Shown here in pieces: positions 1 through 10,931 of a stretch of 64,000 bases of DNA. The notes under the pieces are model-generated. The model was given only the letters and a program-made list of their open reading frames with translations. It did not search any database and was not told the DNA's origin. Position numbers and translations under genes: made by a program. The stretch is taken from NCBI GenBank assembly GCA_021234155.1, contig JAJEKV010000080.1, positions 1,100,182 through 1,164,181 of the forward strand, given 5' to 3'. Each line of letters begins with the position of its first letter. Within the stretch, counting starts at the first letter, position 1. The stretch comes from Isoetes taiwanensis (taxonomy: Eukaryota > Streptophyta > Lycopodiopsida > Isoetales > Isoetaceae).

Positions 1-615
1 AAAGTAACAAAAAAAATCGTGAAAAAAAACAAAGTAGTTCCCCAAATGCCCAAACGAAATAGATACTACCAAATGCTCAGTTCTGCTCTTGATTCTTGAT
101 GCCTTTCTACACTTCTTACATTGTGTCGATTTTGTGTGTGTCGATTTTGAGAAACACAAGAGGGTGCAGAAAGGTATGAATCGAAGCCATGTCAAAAGCA
201 AAGCCTAGAAGGAAGAATGCTCACTGACATAGACGTTTTTCGTATCCCCGTGTCCAAATTTCAGGTCTTATTTAATTTTCATGACTGTAGATTCATAAAA
301 TTATAGATGTGGAAGAGACACGTGGATAGGCTAGAATTGCAAGGAAGACCGTAGGCCCAGGCCCGATAGGGATAGTGTGCTAATAAAAAAAAAGGAATGT
401 GGGATGAGGAGAAATAGCGTAGTCACGGGTAGAGGTGGTGATGAGCAATAGAAGGATTGCAATGTAGGATGATAATAGTGGGTTCAACCTTTACAGGTTT
501 TGAACCAAATAAATGTTCACGGCGGCCATGATAAATTTTTTGTATAACTATATGTGAAAATGAAATGACATATTCATGTGCTTAACCTCCACCACTATTT
601 CATTTTCCCTAAATA
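1..615. other. no gene recognised
   Basis: AT-rich sequence with no open frame or motif I can assign. It lies downstream of the lectin gene, which reads leftward, so it may include that gene's 3' flank. Confidence 0.4.
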
Positions 616-697
616 AAGTAGCCTATAGTCACTCCATTCCATTTGCGCAATAAGCAAAGTAGCCTATAGTCACTCCATTCCATTTGCGCAATAAGCA
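616..697. repeat. 41-bp direct tandem duplication
   Basis: Two near-perfect 41-bp copies, starting at 616 and 657, each carrying AGCCTATAGTCACTCC. They lie about 130 bp beyond the stop codon of the lectin gene. This looks like a local slippage duplication. Confidence 0.85.
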
Positions 698-824
698 AGC
701 TTAATAAAAAAAAGATAGCGATAAGGTTAAAGGTGTGGATATTGTTTTATTGACTTCAGCATTCAACTTATTGTTGCATTACACACATAAGGATTATGAT
801 AATATTATTAGCATATCCAACAGC

Positions 825-1592
825 TTAAGAGCTATAAGTAGAAATATCCCACGAATATACTCGATGCTCAGCCACAGCTGCACCCGTAGCTGCAGAGAAT
901 CCTACATACATCTTCTCATTCACAATTTTTGCCAAATCCAATGGTTGGCTAATGTCAGCTCGTGCAGGTTTATTTGCTTTTATACCATCAGCCAACCTCA
1001 CTTCCACCTTCTTACTGTTAGCATAATAATCAATCCAAGCTACAAACATAGAGTTTGTTGTGAAATCAACATTTGAATAGGTTGCCAAAGAAGTGACGCT
1101 GTTAACATCGATACCAATATGATGATCGGATGGATCCCAAGGATTCTGGTAGCTATCAAATTCTACAGCAAACAAATGGTTGCTAGAATTTCCATCTTTG
1201 TCTGGACTGATCAATCCAAAGTAACCTCCACCAGCATTGAAAGGCTTCGGGATATCAGCATGAGGGGAGAGGAAAAACGCCATGCCATCTCCTAAAGTCC
1301 TACCTTGTACTGTAACAAATTGAAAGACAAATTTGGTGGAGAAGGAAAGGGGTGTTTTGGACTGGATGAATCGGATTGGATGGGAGTAGATTGCTCGCCC
1401 CTTGGTAGTATCTACGGAATTATCCATTGTTAGTGCAATGTAGTTGCCATGGATGGTAGCGTTGCCTTTGAGATCAATTCCTTTGAAGGATGCTGGCATG
1501 GAGTATGAAAATTGGGTCATTCCATTTCTTGCAGAGATAGGATAAAGAGCAACACATACAAATAGAAAACTTACTATAAAAAACTTTCCCAT
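825..1592 (-). CDS. legume-type (L-type) lectin, secreted
   Basis: Predicted 255-aa, single-exon L-type lectin that should bind carbohydrate in the secretory pathway or apoplast. The start at 1592 was chosen because it opens a typical signal peptide (MGKFFIVSFLFVCVALYPIS). The open frame runs further upstream to 1718, but those residues do not look like part of the family. The beta-sandwich motifs are in order: FSTKFVFQF, GDGMAFFLSP with the sugar-contacting Asp, GGGYFGL, then the metal site AVEFDSYQNPWDPSDHHIGI, whose Glu, Asp, Asn, Asp and His match the Mn/Ca ligands. The frame ends soon after VGFSAATG..EHRVYSWD, so there is no transmembrane or kinase part. It is therefore a soluble lectin rather than a lectin receptor kinase. 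The frame is unbroken, unlike nearly all neighbours. The family is certain; the sugar specificity is unknown. Confidence 0.9.
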   Translation of the reverse strand: MGKFFIVSFLFVCVALYPISARNGMTQFSYSMPASFKGIDLKGNATIHGNYIALTMDNSVDTTKGRAIYSHPIRFIQSKTPLSFSTKFVFQFVTVQGRTLGDGMAFFLSPHADIPKPFNAGGGYFGLISPDKDGNSSNHLFAVEFDSYQNPWDPSDHHIGIDVNSVTSLATYSNVDFTTNSMFVAWIDYYANSKKVEVRLADGIKANKPARADISQPLDLAKIVNEKMYVGFSAATGAAVAEHRVYSWDISTYSS

Positions 1593-3267
1593 ATCACTAA
1601 TATTGAAGAGAGCTAATGCAGGCAAGCCTAGATATAGGTTCCAATTGACGGCAAACATGCTTGGCATTGGCGGCAAACATATTTGGACTTGGCATGAGTG
1701 GGAAACGTGTTTGACCAATATCCTTATGCTAATAAGGTCATGATGTAAACATTAAATATTGATATAAGTTCTACACCATTGTGGGGGGAGATTATTTAAT
1801 TTCATGACGAGCTGGCAAGTTTGTCTTTGAGTTTTTCGTCTTTTGAAATAAGAGACAATGGTTGTTTTTAAGTAGTTGGATTTGAGATGATACCTACAAA
1901 AAACTTATCGGGGCGGCCAAGGCCGCCGCAAACATTTTGTTTGTTCGGATCGACGCAAAATATACTGGGTGAAAAGGATACTCGGTGTGAAAGAAGAAAT
2001 AGTGTGAATGTAGCCACTGCAAAAGAAAATTCGTCCCAGTCTAGAACTCAGTTTGAGAAACCCAGTGTTCAACGTTATGATCACGTTCTCTTTGGTGCAT
2101 GATTATCTTGTGTCACATTCCATCTTAGGCTATAGCGTAATGTATAAGAATTTGAGAAAACTAACTATTTCTCTGTCAAAGAAACCTAACCGCATGCTCT
2201 TAATAATAAATTTTTAAGCAGAGCAATGCTCCTCGGATGCATAACAAGAGTATTTCCCTAGGAGTATTTTCCCTTTGCTTTTATGTGTTCCTTATTTTAT
2301 GCAAACTACAATAATTGTTATGTTCAAGCATTTCTTATTTTAATCCTTTTTATCGATGTATTTATCGATGTAGCCTCTCATGTGCTAAGAAATAGTGTTC
2401 TTTTGGGGCCTGCAGCTTATGCCTTATGCACTTTATGCTTTATGCCTGACAATTGAAGTAATAAAAAAAATTCACAACATAAAGAATGCTTCTTCTCCAA
2501 CACCCAATAGAATCTTACACATGCCAATCACTTATGCATTTTCCACAATCGGATTCTAGCCACCATATCTATGAACACTAAAATATAGATTGATAACCAT
2601 ATTGATAAAAGCTAAAGAATAAACCATCTATTAGGTAGTGGCCAGCAATTACACAGACATCAATTACACATGCAACATATGCACCATTTTTTTATATTGA
2701 AGAAGTCCCCTTCGACAGCTTTTATCTGGTATCTTTCGCGTGAGGGAACTTCAATGCACCAAAATGGGGTACATAGAAAGAACTAAACTTGGCACAATTT
2801 GTAAAATCCAGATGCCATTGTTTGGCAAATCAATCCAGACATAGGGTAGTATCAGGCTAGACTAAAGAGCCATCCATTCCAAAAAATAAAAATGAGCAAA
2901 AAACAAAATAATAGTAAATGAACAAAGGACCAAAGCATCAAGCGCAGTTTTAAGCTTCAACTACAATGTCAACTACAATGCCTGACCAAAACCTTGTAGC
3001 TTCATTGTTGGTTATCATTACCTTGCTGCTTCGTATATAGTTGCTTTTTTGCCATCTAGCATCTGCAAAATGCAAAAACAATACATTCAACAAAATGCAT
3101 TACCAAATCAATTTGCAAGCACCATAGATGCTTTGACAGACTTTATTTTCAACCACTTTTTAGGAAGCTTCGAAGAACACAAAGATCTGTTGCGATTATT
3201 CCTGCATTTGCAAATGAAGAAGAAAATGGTGCTATTCAAATGTCTCAGACTTGATGTTTAGCATAAT
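1593..3267. other. intergenic, no gene recognised
   Basis: This contains the lectin promoter side (about 1593-1800) and then low-complexity AT-rich DNA. Short open frames at 1887-2102 and 3049-3261 show no family resemblance and are probably chance. The part next to 3268 may be the decayed 3' portion of the PPR pseudogene. Confidence 0.4.
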
Positions 3268-3775
3268 TTAAATTTTTGCCTTTTTAACTTCGTGGCTAAC
3301 TTGCCGCCTGCCCATTTCCAGCTTGGGAATTTCCCCCCTTTGGTGATTCTGTAGCATATACATGTGACTTAAATGTGCAAGACTGTCAATTACACAGGCA
3401 AAATGATCTATGGTTGATGTAATGACATAGCCTTCTCTCATCATTTTGAAATTTGCTTGGTTAGATATAACAACATCAGGTTTTATGCCCCTTCTTTGCA
3501 TATCCCCAAAACATTGCATAGCCTTGTCACCCTCATGATTTACCCCATATCCTCTTATCATGGCATTCTAGGATATGACATCTCAAACTGACAATCTGTC
3601 AAAGACTATTCGTGCTTTTCTAGCTGAACTACATTTCTCATACATGTCAACCAAGCTATTTCCAAGATTAAGAATATTATCAAACCCATTATGTACAACC
3701 TGGGAACGTAATTCTCGGCCCTTGCCTATGATTCAAATGAACCCACATGCTTTTAAATAATTTATCAATCGGCCC
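3268..3775 (-). pseudogene. PPR-protein pseudogene fragment
   Basis: On the minus strand, about 165 residues of a plant pentatricopeptide-repeat protein (organelle RNA-binding helical repeats) can be followed. They run from GKGRELRSQVVHNGFDN through NSLVDMYEKCSSARKARIVF, DVIS*NAMIRGYG, AMQCFGDMQRRGIKPDVV and MMREGYVITSTIDHFACVID. Stops replace Trp and other residues in the upstream half, and a stretch after PDVV is missing, so it is not functional. No complete gene lies around it. It is a different PPR fragment from the one at 45.3-46.1 kb. The family call is firm; the exact subfamily is not. Confidence 0.8.
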
Positions 3776-3823
3776 TTGCCTATGATTCAAATGAACCCAC
3801 ATGCTTTTAAATAATTTATCAAA
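3716..3823. repeat. 54-bp direct tandem duplication
   Basis: Two copies starting CGGCCCTTGCCTATG at 3716 and 3770. The duplication lies at the 5' side of the PPR pseudogene and repeats part of its coding sequence. Confidence 0.9.
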
Positions 3824-4035
3824 TCTTCATAAAGCTATTCCAGAATGATACGTGAGGCATAACAGGAGTTACAAATATGGGGCTTGGTCTGGTAATGGCT
3901 TGAGCAGAAATATAAGGCTCCAAGCGAGATGTATCCTCATCTGTTTAACTTGCATCATCTATTCAAGAAATTTCAGAGCCATCAAAGCCACAGATATTTA
4001 GAATGAATACACCAATATCTAGACTGGTTCGTCAT

Positions 4036-4470
4036 CATAACATGTGCGGCTTATGCTGAATCAACACCATATCGTATTCCGCTTGAAATCTTATAGTATT
4101 TTGCGAATCTTGTTATACAGTATAGCAAATTTTGTACTTGCATACCCCACAAACGAGGAACATTACGTACGGTGTAGATTAAGGAATAAGGGGTGAATAT
4201 GCCTATCCAACAGCTCTCGTTGCCCGGAGTCACCCCCCGTGTGAATATGCACCCAAACCAAAGGGGGTTTAAGGGGAATTTTAATTTAAATGTGTTGGAC
4301 CCAATGGTTGTGTTAATTAATGTCAATGGTAGTTATATGTTGGTTGTTAATGTCAATGGTTGTTATGTGTTGGTTGTTATGTGTTGGAGGATTTAATTTT
4401 TATATGTTGGATGTTAATGGTTTGTGTTGCAAAAAAAAAAAAAATTGGCCCCTTTGGGGCCTTAGGGACG
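4036..4470. mobile_element. foldback/TIR element, copy 1
   Basis: One of three related non-coding elements (others at 17605-18130 and 26782-27213). The interior (TATACAGTATAGCAAATTTT, then CATACCCCACAAACGAGG) is shared with the third copy. The right arm (CCCCCCGTGTGAATATGCAC, then AAACCAAAGGGGGTTT) runs through TG-rich repeats and an A-tract to a terminal GC hairpin (GGCCCCTTTGGGGCC near 4443-4458). The left arm is missing or diverged. No coding capacity is seen, so it would need proteins in trans. Confidence 0.65.
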
Positions 4471-5095
4471 CCACACCCCTTGTGACAAAAATTTTAGAAT
4501 TCAAACCAGAAAAAAACTAGAATTCATTTGAGGCTTTCATCACCTGTAGCTTTTGAATTTGATCACAATAAAACAAATAGAACATAAGTAAAAGTTACCA
4601 TAAAGAGAGAGCAAATTGATCCCATTATTCTGAAAGTCATAAAGTTTGCAACACCCATACACAAACATTTTTCAACTGGAATTTAACAGCAGCCTTTAGC
4701 CTCCATGGATTCTTGTGGTGAGAAACCAAAGTGGGAAACTTTTCTGCTTGTTAGCACAAGGATCTAGAAGCCTTGGAATTTGCTTAATAACTGCCTCAAA
4801 ATCTAAAAATGCATGGTAACTTTTTGCAAGCTTCATTCGGAATGAGCCATAAAACAATATCCAATAGCGCAATCCTGTATTAATCAGCTGGTAGGATGTG
4901 AAAGCCTACCAAACCCGGTCGAAAAATTGCTGTTTTAGCATAGATAACTTAACCAAACATATCATAAACTATCAAAAAGATCTCGGAGAGAGCTTTCCAA
5001 CGCAATAAAAATCATCTCAAACAGAGCTCTGGATCAAAAGTTATGATAAGAAATGTGTTGCCGGCGGGGAAACTGCACTACATGCACCCTTCAAG
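4471..5095. other. no gene recognised
   Basis: AT-rich sequence between repeat units. No open frame or motif I can support. Confidence 0.35.
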
Positions 5096-5292
5096 CCCTT
5101 CATGTGCCCATTATGCACCACACACACAAAAAGAGGGCTTTTGTTGTGAGTCATTGGTTGTTGACCATTGAAAAAAAAAGCTAAAATCAATGGCCCTTCA
5201 TGTGCCCATTATGCACCACACGCACAAAAAAAGGGCTTTTGTTGTGAGCCATTGGTTGTTGACCATTGAAAAAAAAAGGCTAAAATCAATGG
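5096..5292. repeat. 98-bp direct tandem duplication
   Basis: Two copies of about 98 bp starting at 5096 and 5194. Each contains CATGTGCCCATTATGCACCA, GGGCTTTTGTTGTGAG and an A-tract. The second copy runs directly into the dispersed 120-bp repeat at 5296. Confidence 0.85.
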
Positions 5293-5295
5293 CTC

Positions 5296-5415
5296 AGAAC
5301 TGGTGCACTCTAGATATACACATTAGTACATCCATTTGAATACATCACGAAATCATAGGAAAACCTTAGTGAAAAGCGTACAAAAACACAAAGAAAACCC
5401 CCTGTTATTATGCTA
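5296..5415 (+). repeat. dispersed ~120-bp repeat, copy 1
   Basis: Starts near GGTGCACTCTAGA and ends GAAAACCCCCTGTTAT. Related copies lie at 20386-20515 (same orientation) and 24857-24990 (inverted). Two of the three copies touch LINE fragments, so this is probably one end of a mobile element. Confidence 0.65.
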
Positions 5416-5755
5416 CATATTTGAGATCTGAAATATGTGTACAGCCACGACCATATGCCTTCATCAGTTATTTTTAGAAAAATGGAGGAAAAGGAAGAAG
5501 CCCAAACGACCCATCTTCATCTGAACTCCGACCTAAGTCCAACGAGACCAACTTTTCCATTTGCAATGGCTGGTAGGTTTCTATTGTTTTTTCCTTTTAT
5601 TTTTGCAAGCATGTCAGAAATAAAATATGCAGAAATAAAACATCGTGACTTTTGCTATTTGTGACTTATAGCCATTGACAGCTAAATCCCAGCTGTCTTA
5701 TGTTGTCGGACAACCCTGTGTGCAATGCATCTAGTCTATACTTATCCAAAGACGG

Positions 5756-5962
5756 TTTTTTTTTGGGTTGCCCCTAGGGGGGCAAACCCTCGTTTATGTG
5801 GGTATGTGGGCATATCCAAGTATATGCTGGCATATGCCTAGCATATGCTGGTGACTGCTAAAAACTGGTTGTGCCCTCGTTTATGTGGGTATGTGGGCAT
5901 ATCCAACATATGCCTAGCATATGCTGGTGACTGCTAAAAACTGGCTGCTGCCTGTAAATGCT
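5756..5962 (+). repeat. leader-like repeat upstream of the P450 pseudogene
   Basis: Begins TTTTTGGGTTGCCCCTA with a GC hairpin (TTGCCCCTAGGGGGGCAA). It then has AGTATATGCTGG, TGACTGCTAAAAAC and CTGTAAATGC. An internal unit of about 87 bp is duplicated (near 5788 and 5875). A homologous sequence of about 104 bp in inverted orientation lies at 48421-48524, again directly upstream of gene fragments. Confidence 0.65.
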
Positions 5963-6073
5963 AGGTCATCCAGCCCCATTCCTTCGCAGGCCTGGCTATG
6001 GCGCAGCTCGACCCTTCTTCTTCTTCCAAGCATTTTCCAAAGTTCTGCTGTTTTGTGAGCAGATCATTTTTAT

Positions 6074-6917
6074 ATGGATTGGAAACTTCTGTATTCTGTT
6101 CTACTAGGCGCTCTCTCAATCCTTGTTTTATTTCTGTCCAAAACATGGTGGCGAATGCATTCAATGACCAAAGCAATGGCAAAGCAGGGCATTCCATGCC
6201 CCCCTTATACTTTCATGGACGGACATTTTACAGAGCAGAATATAGCAAAAGAGGCTATCTCCAAAGATATCAGCACTATCTCGCACGATTTTTCCTCCAG
6301 GCTATTCCCTTTTCTTTGCATGTACTCTAAAATTTATGGTAACATTTTACCTTGCTTCTTTACCTAGGGCTCTAGATTAGGTTTAGGTATAAATTGCATG
6401 GATTCCGACTACTTCTGTATGTTCAGGAGGGCCATTTCTAACCTGGTGGAAGACAGTTCCTATACTTGACGTGACAGAGCAAGCTTGGTAGTGGAAGTGC
6501 TATCATCTAAATTTGGCTTTTATCAGAAGTCTCCACACATGGAGTTTTTGTTTGGAAAAGGATTGCTCATGGCTTCTGGCGAGAACTGGGTGAGGAAGGT
6601 AATTTGCACCCATTTCATCTCTATTTTTACTATGAAAAATGTCCATACAGTTGGTCAATTTCTAGTGCAATGGAATATGCTGAAAAATAAAATTTGTCTC
6701 TGTTTGGGTCTAGTCTAATCTTTTGCTTTAAGAGTGCAGAATAAATTTTTTATGAATGGAGGTTAACCTTCTCTGAAATTAATTTTCTGACTTATTGGCC
6801 ATTCCCCATCGTTTAATGTCAAACAGTCTATATATTGAAATTGCTTGAAAAACTTGTCCTTTTTTCTTGTTAATACGTAGGTTCGTTTTGAGTCTTGTTT
6901 AAGCTGGAGCTTGAAAG

Positions 6918-6948
<31 letters not shown>

Positions 6949-8943
6949 GTTGAAGGACGTCAGACTTTATTCAATCAAAGAGTCAAATACAAGTATAAAT
7001 GCAGAGACAGGAATAAAATCTCAGCGGATAAGCGGAGACCCACCGAGTGAAGCAACCTGCCTAAGCATAAGAGTGCACATCCAACAACTCCTCAAAAATC
7101 AATCGCCTCTTGCGAGGGGCAAGTGAAGAACAATGATACGACTTTACAATGTAACCTTGAGCTTCTTGGAGAACACGATTATCCGCCACATCCGCACCTT
7201 TGAAGATTACCGTCTTCGTCTTTTCCAGATAGTCCAAAGCAACCATCCCGGCTGCTAGATGAAAAGCCCGGCCTTGTAACTCGGGTCCGTGTACTTGGGT
7301 AAATTGCCAAAAGCGGTTGTTGACTTGTTAGTGAAACCTGAAAAGGGAAAACAACCAGTCCCATACCTGCCTAAGGTGTTCACACATGAAAAAGCAATGC
7401 TCAATGGTCTCGATCCACGCTTGCATACGTGATACACGATTTGATATTCTAGGGTTAAACTTATGGACAAGCACATTAACCCGCAGACATCTATGAAGAA
7501 TCTGCCACCAAAGAACTGCCACTTTAGGATGAAGTAGCTTGTCCCATGCCCAAGACCACACCTTCTGCCATTGAAGAGGAGGAAGTTGAAGAGACCACTT
7601 ATTAGACGGAGGAAGAACATCAGTATCAAGCAACAACTGATACATAGAGTTCACAAGTTTGCACTCCTTAATTTCTTCATGACAAACCCATGCCAAAATA
7701 TCTTCTTGAAAGTCTTGCTGGTACATCATACACCTCTCTGCTTTCTGAGTACAGGGCCTGCTTGAAATATGGCATCCTGCACTGATAATCTGATACAGAG
7801 CTGGGAGGGGCGGATCAGACAAAAATCCTCTGCGGAGATTGAAGTGCATGAAGACTTTATAAAGACAAGTGACGATGTGATATTTAGATGTTTGTTTGGC
7901 TCCCAGTCTGAGAATGGGAAACAATATTTTCAGCTGGCAAGAAAACTGTTGAGTGCTTATCCAAGGTAAACAGTTCTCAAGTAAGTTAAAAGCAAAGCAG
8001 AAAAAAAAATTGTTGAAAACATTTTGATGATTGTGGCTGAGAGTATTTATCTTGTAGTTTTGTGTCTACAAAAGTGAGCCAGATTTCAAGAAAAATAGAC
8101 AGCTGCATCTTGGAAATAGTAGACAAATGCAAGGAAAACATAGCAAAGGGATGCCATGGGAATGAAATTTTGGCATCCATTTTGAAGGTTGGGGGAGAGG
8201 AGTTTGGCACCAAGGAAGCAGTTGAAGAATGCAAGACATTACTCATTGCGGGCCACGCGACAATCGTAGCTCAACACCTAACATGGACTATCATGTTGCT
8301 TGGATTGCACCAAGATTGGCAAGAGAAGGCTTACCAAGAAGTCAAAAGTGTATTCCAAGGAAGTGATGCCTCCAATCAAGAAATGCTTCATAAAATTGTA
8401 AGTGAAAAGTTGTTGGAGTCTGTCGAACAGTTTGGACTTTAGCTAACGAGACATTTTGTATGTTAACATATTTGTTTGTTCATTTTGTCTTTAGATCACC
8501 ATGATCATCTATGAATCATTGCGCCTTTATCCTCCTGGTACTTATACCACAAGGCACGCCGTGAAGGACATGCAGTTGGGTGATGAGACACCCATTTTTA
8601 TACCCAAGGGGTTGTCTATAGGAATTAATGTTCTAAAAATTCATCACGACCCAAGCAACTGGGGCCCTAATGTCAATGTGTTCGACCCGGAGAGATTCTC
8701 ACAAGAGTTTTTAAGGCATGTAAGAACTCATTTGGAGGTTATCTTCCCTTTCTCATGGGTTCTCGAGTTTGTGTTGGACAATCCTTGGCTTTCCATGAGG
8801 CCAAGATCGTCCTCTCATCATTGTTGCTTAGGTTCCAGTGGCACCTCTCCCCCAACTATAAACATGCCCCTCAACTTGGCCTTACACTTCAACCCCGACA
8901 TGGCATCCCTATTATTATAACACGAAGAACTCCCTTACAATGA
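6074..8943 (+). pseudogene. cytochrome P450 (CYP72-clan-like) pseudogene, five exons
   Basis: P450 monooxygenase relic, originally ER-anchored. Exons are near 6074-6338 (hydrophobic N-terminal anchor then GIPCPPYTFMDGHFTE), 6427-6598 (ending GKGLLMASGENWVRK), 7755-7965, 8058-8397 (I-helix AGHATIVAQHLTWT where AGxET is expected) and 8495-8943 (ESLRLYPP of the K-helix ExxR, then heme loop FLMGSRVCVGQ). Introns have GT..AG ends. Breaks are a frameshift near 6480-6490, a short deletion at the start of exon 3, loss of the I-helix Glu/Thr pair, and a frameshift near 8720-8750 just before the heme Cys. A LINE sits in intron 2 (6922-7703). The exon layout and PPG-type motif after ESLR suit the CYP72 clan; the exact family is uncertain. 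It is not functional as read. Confidence 0.85.
6922..7703 (-). mobile_element. 5'-truncated LINE (L1-like) insertion with TSD
   Basis: A poly-T run at 6922-6948 marks the poly-A tail of a minus-strand LINE. It is flanked by the 12-bp duplication CTTGAAAGTCTT at 6910-6921 and 7704-7715. The minus strand encodes the C-terminal RT-associated zinc domain (zf-RVT): WSWAWDKLLHPKVAVLWWQ, then IETIEHCFFMCEH. The rest of ORF2 is missing, as is usual after incomplete target-primed reverse transcription. Removing the insert restores a continuous P450 intron ending GAGTACAG. Confidence 0.92.
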
Positions 8944-10140
8944 TCCATTGATTATGCGTTTTCCCTTCTCTCATTTCATGTTTGTCTTAGTCTTGAATGC
9001 ACTCCAAGCATTTACTTGCATGATTAAAATGATTAAGGCCTAATATTTATGAGGAATTTAATGTGGTGGTGATTTGCCAAAGAGGAGTTTGTGCCTATTC
9101 AGAATGGTGTGAAATTCGCTTTTAATCTAATTAATCAGAGATTAAGGGAAATTGAGTCCTTGTATCTTGGCCACCAAACTCAAGGAATGGAAATTTTAGT
9201 AGAGGAAGATAGAAAACACTGGGGTTTTTAGCTTCAAATTTTCATTTAGGGCTTTCGTTTCTTTGGCTCTTCTTTTTGCTTTTTTTTTCCCTTTCCTTTT
9301 TACACTGCTATGAGAGGCGATGAAATGTACAAATTTGATCGTCGCACATTTGATGATTATTATCCCAACATGAGTAGTGGCATTACAGGATGAATTTGTG
9401 CTAAGGTGTTATGCTTGAATGACGATTTTTCCATCTCTTATCTGTTATCCAAGCACGAGAGTTTTTAGAAGTAACTAGCCTTGCATTACAGCTTATAGTT
9501 TCTCCTTATGTTTTGTCAAAGTGCGTTATATTTGTATTCCCAGAATATGTATATAGTTTCTTCTTATGTTTTGCAAAATCTGAACGAAATGCAAGTTTAC
9601 GTTTTGCAGGTCTAGACATCTTAGATATTGTAAGACATCTTCTGTTAAATTGAGGTCACGTTATAATTAACATGTGATGTTGGTTCTGGTTTTGAAATCA
9701 TGCTCAACCCAATTATGAAATATTATAGTGTTGTTTTAGATGTACATGTATGTTGGCAAAGATTTGATACTGCCATATACTCTATTTTAACATGAAACTC
9801 TAAACTAGACTGAAAATTAGATGAAGGAATTACATGTCTAAACCAGGAACCTCAAACCTAAGCATCAAACGTCCAAATTAAAAGCAAACCCCTGAAGGTG
9901 TAACACACAAAAAGAATGCATCAAGCTAGAGCAAAGTATAGCAACCAAGTTCCACAAAAACGATATGCTAGCATAAGTTATTCTTTGATTGCATTTTTAC
10001 TGCATTTGCATACTCCTACAACAATCGAATGGGCTGTAAGGAAAAATATAATAAGAGAAATACATACAATAGAAAAAAGGAATCACATTAGCTCATTGTT
10101 TATTAATTAAAGCAATGTTATTAGAACATTGAATCATTTA
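8944..10140. other. no gene recognised
   Basis: 3' flank of the P450 pseudogene followed by AT-rich sequence. There is no open frame of interest. Confidence 0.4.
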
Positions 10141-10260
10141 CTAGAGGTTCGAGTCCTCGTATTTTATATTATAAAACCTTAGATATTTTGGTGGAGGTCC
10201 AAGTCCTTGTATTTCATATTATAAAGCCTTAGGCGTACTTGTATTTCTGAGACAGACCTA
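10141..10260. repeat. imperfect ~51-bp tandem pair with B-box-like motif
   Basis: Two diverged copies, one with AGGTTCGAGTCCTCGTATTT and one with AGGTCCAAGTCCTTGTATTT, each followed by ATATTATAAA.CCTTAG. GGTTCGAGTCC matches the pol III B-box consensus, so a decayed SINE is possible. No A-box is evident. Confidence 0.4.
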
Positions 10261-10561
10261 GCCCCTCCACCTAGACTATCACACCAACCGTCTACAACTA
10301 ATTTTTGTGCAAGTTATCTCAAACTTAAGCTATAGGAATTCAACAACACATCTGGACAATAAGTTATGGCTCAAGCACTCTTACATCATATTGATACCAT
10401 TCTTACACCATATCAATGAAATTCTAGATTAGCACTCTTGGTCTTGGCCATCCACCGGTCCAAACTTAAATCATAGAAACTGCATCGTACCCCCTGCATC
10501 AATGCTCATATATGGCTATGATTCCTATAGGTGCCATATCTAGGTCTTGGAATTGTTGTTG

Positions 10562-10652
10562 ATGCTTTACAAGATAAAAACAACAAAATGAAGACCAAGC
10601 AAACACACCCTCAGGCCACCGGAGGGCAACCCTCCGTGCGCAGCACCTTGTT
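10562..10652 (+). repeat. dispersed hairpin repeat, copy 1
   Basis: Sequence AAGCAAACACACCCTCAGGC followed by a hairpin around GGAGGGCAACCCTCC, then GTGCGCAGCACCTTG. An inverted copy is at 23545-23625. It is probably the end of a non-coding transposon. The rest of 10261-10931 has nothing I can identify. Confidence 0.55.
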
Positions 10653-10931
10653 TTTTTTGGGAGCTTTTGTAAGCTGCGAATGGGAAGATAAAGCTATTCA
10701 AATCAAAAGTTTTTTCTAAGATACTATTGTCTGATTTTGCGACCTTATTAGAGCAAGCTTAGACAAAGATTGAAATCTACAGTCTATGATGAGCTACTTA
10801 TTTGCAATAGATGAACTGTAAATTAACTAATAAAAAATGAACATTTTAATAAGAGAGATTACTTGAATACGACAGTGAGAGATGAATGGGTTCCAAGTAT
10901 ATATAAGCGCCCGAGACCGCATCATATAGGA

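Noticed and set aside
735-1076. Plus-strand open frame of 113 codons overlapping the lectin
   Set aside because: Antisense shadow of the lectin coding sequence, with no family resemblance.
1887-2102. Short plus-strand frame with a basic, Ser-rich sequence
   Set aside because: No motif, no start context and no homologous look; chance frame.
5756-5962. Helitron terminus call for the leader repeat
   Set aside because: It has a hairpin, but no CTRR end or 5'-TC partner could be fixed from two copies.
7255-7924. Minus-strand frame running past the LINE into the P450 exon
   Set aside because: The part beyond 7703 is antisense to P450 exon 3; the LINE ends at the target duplication.
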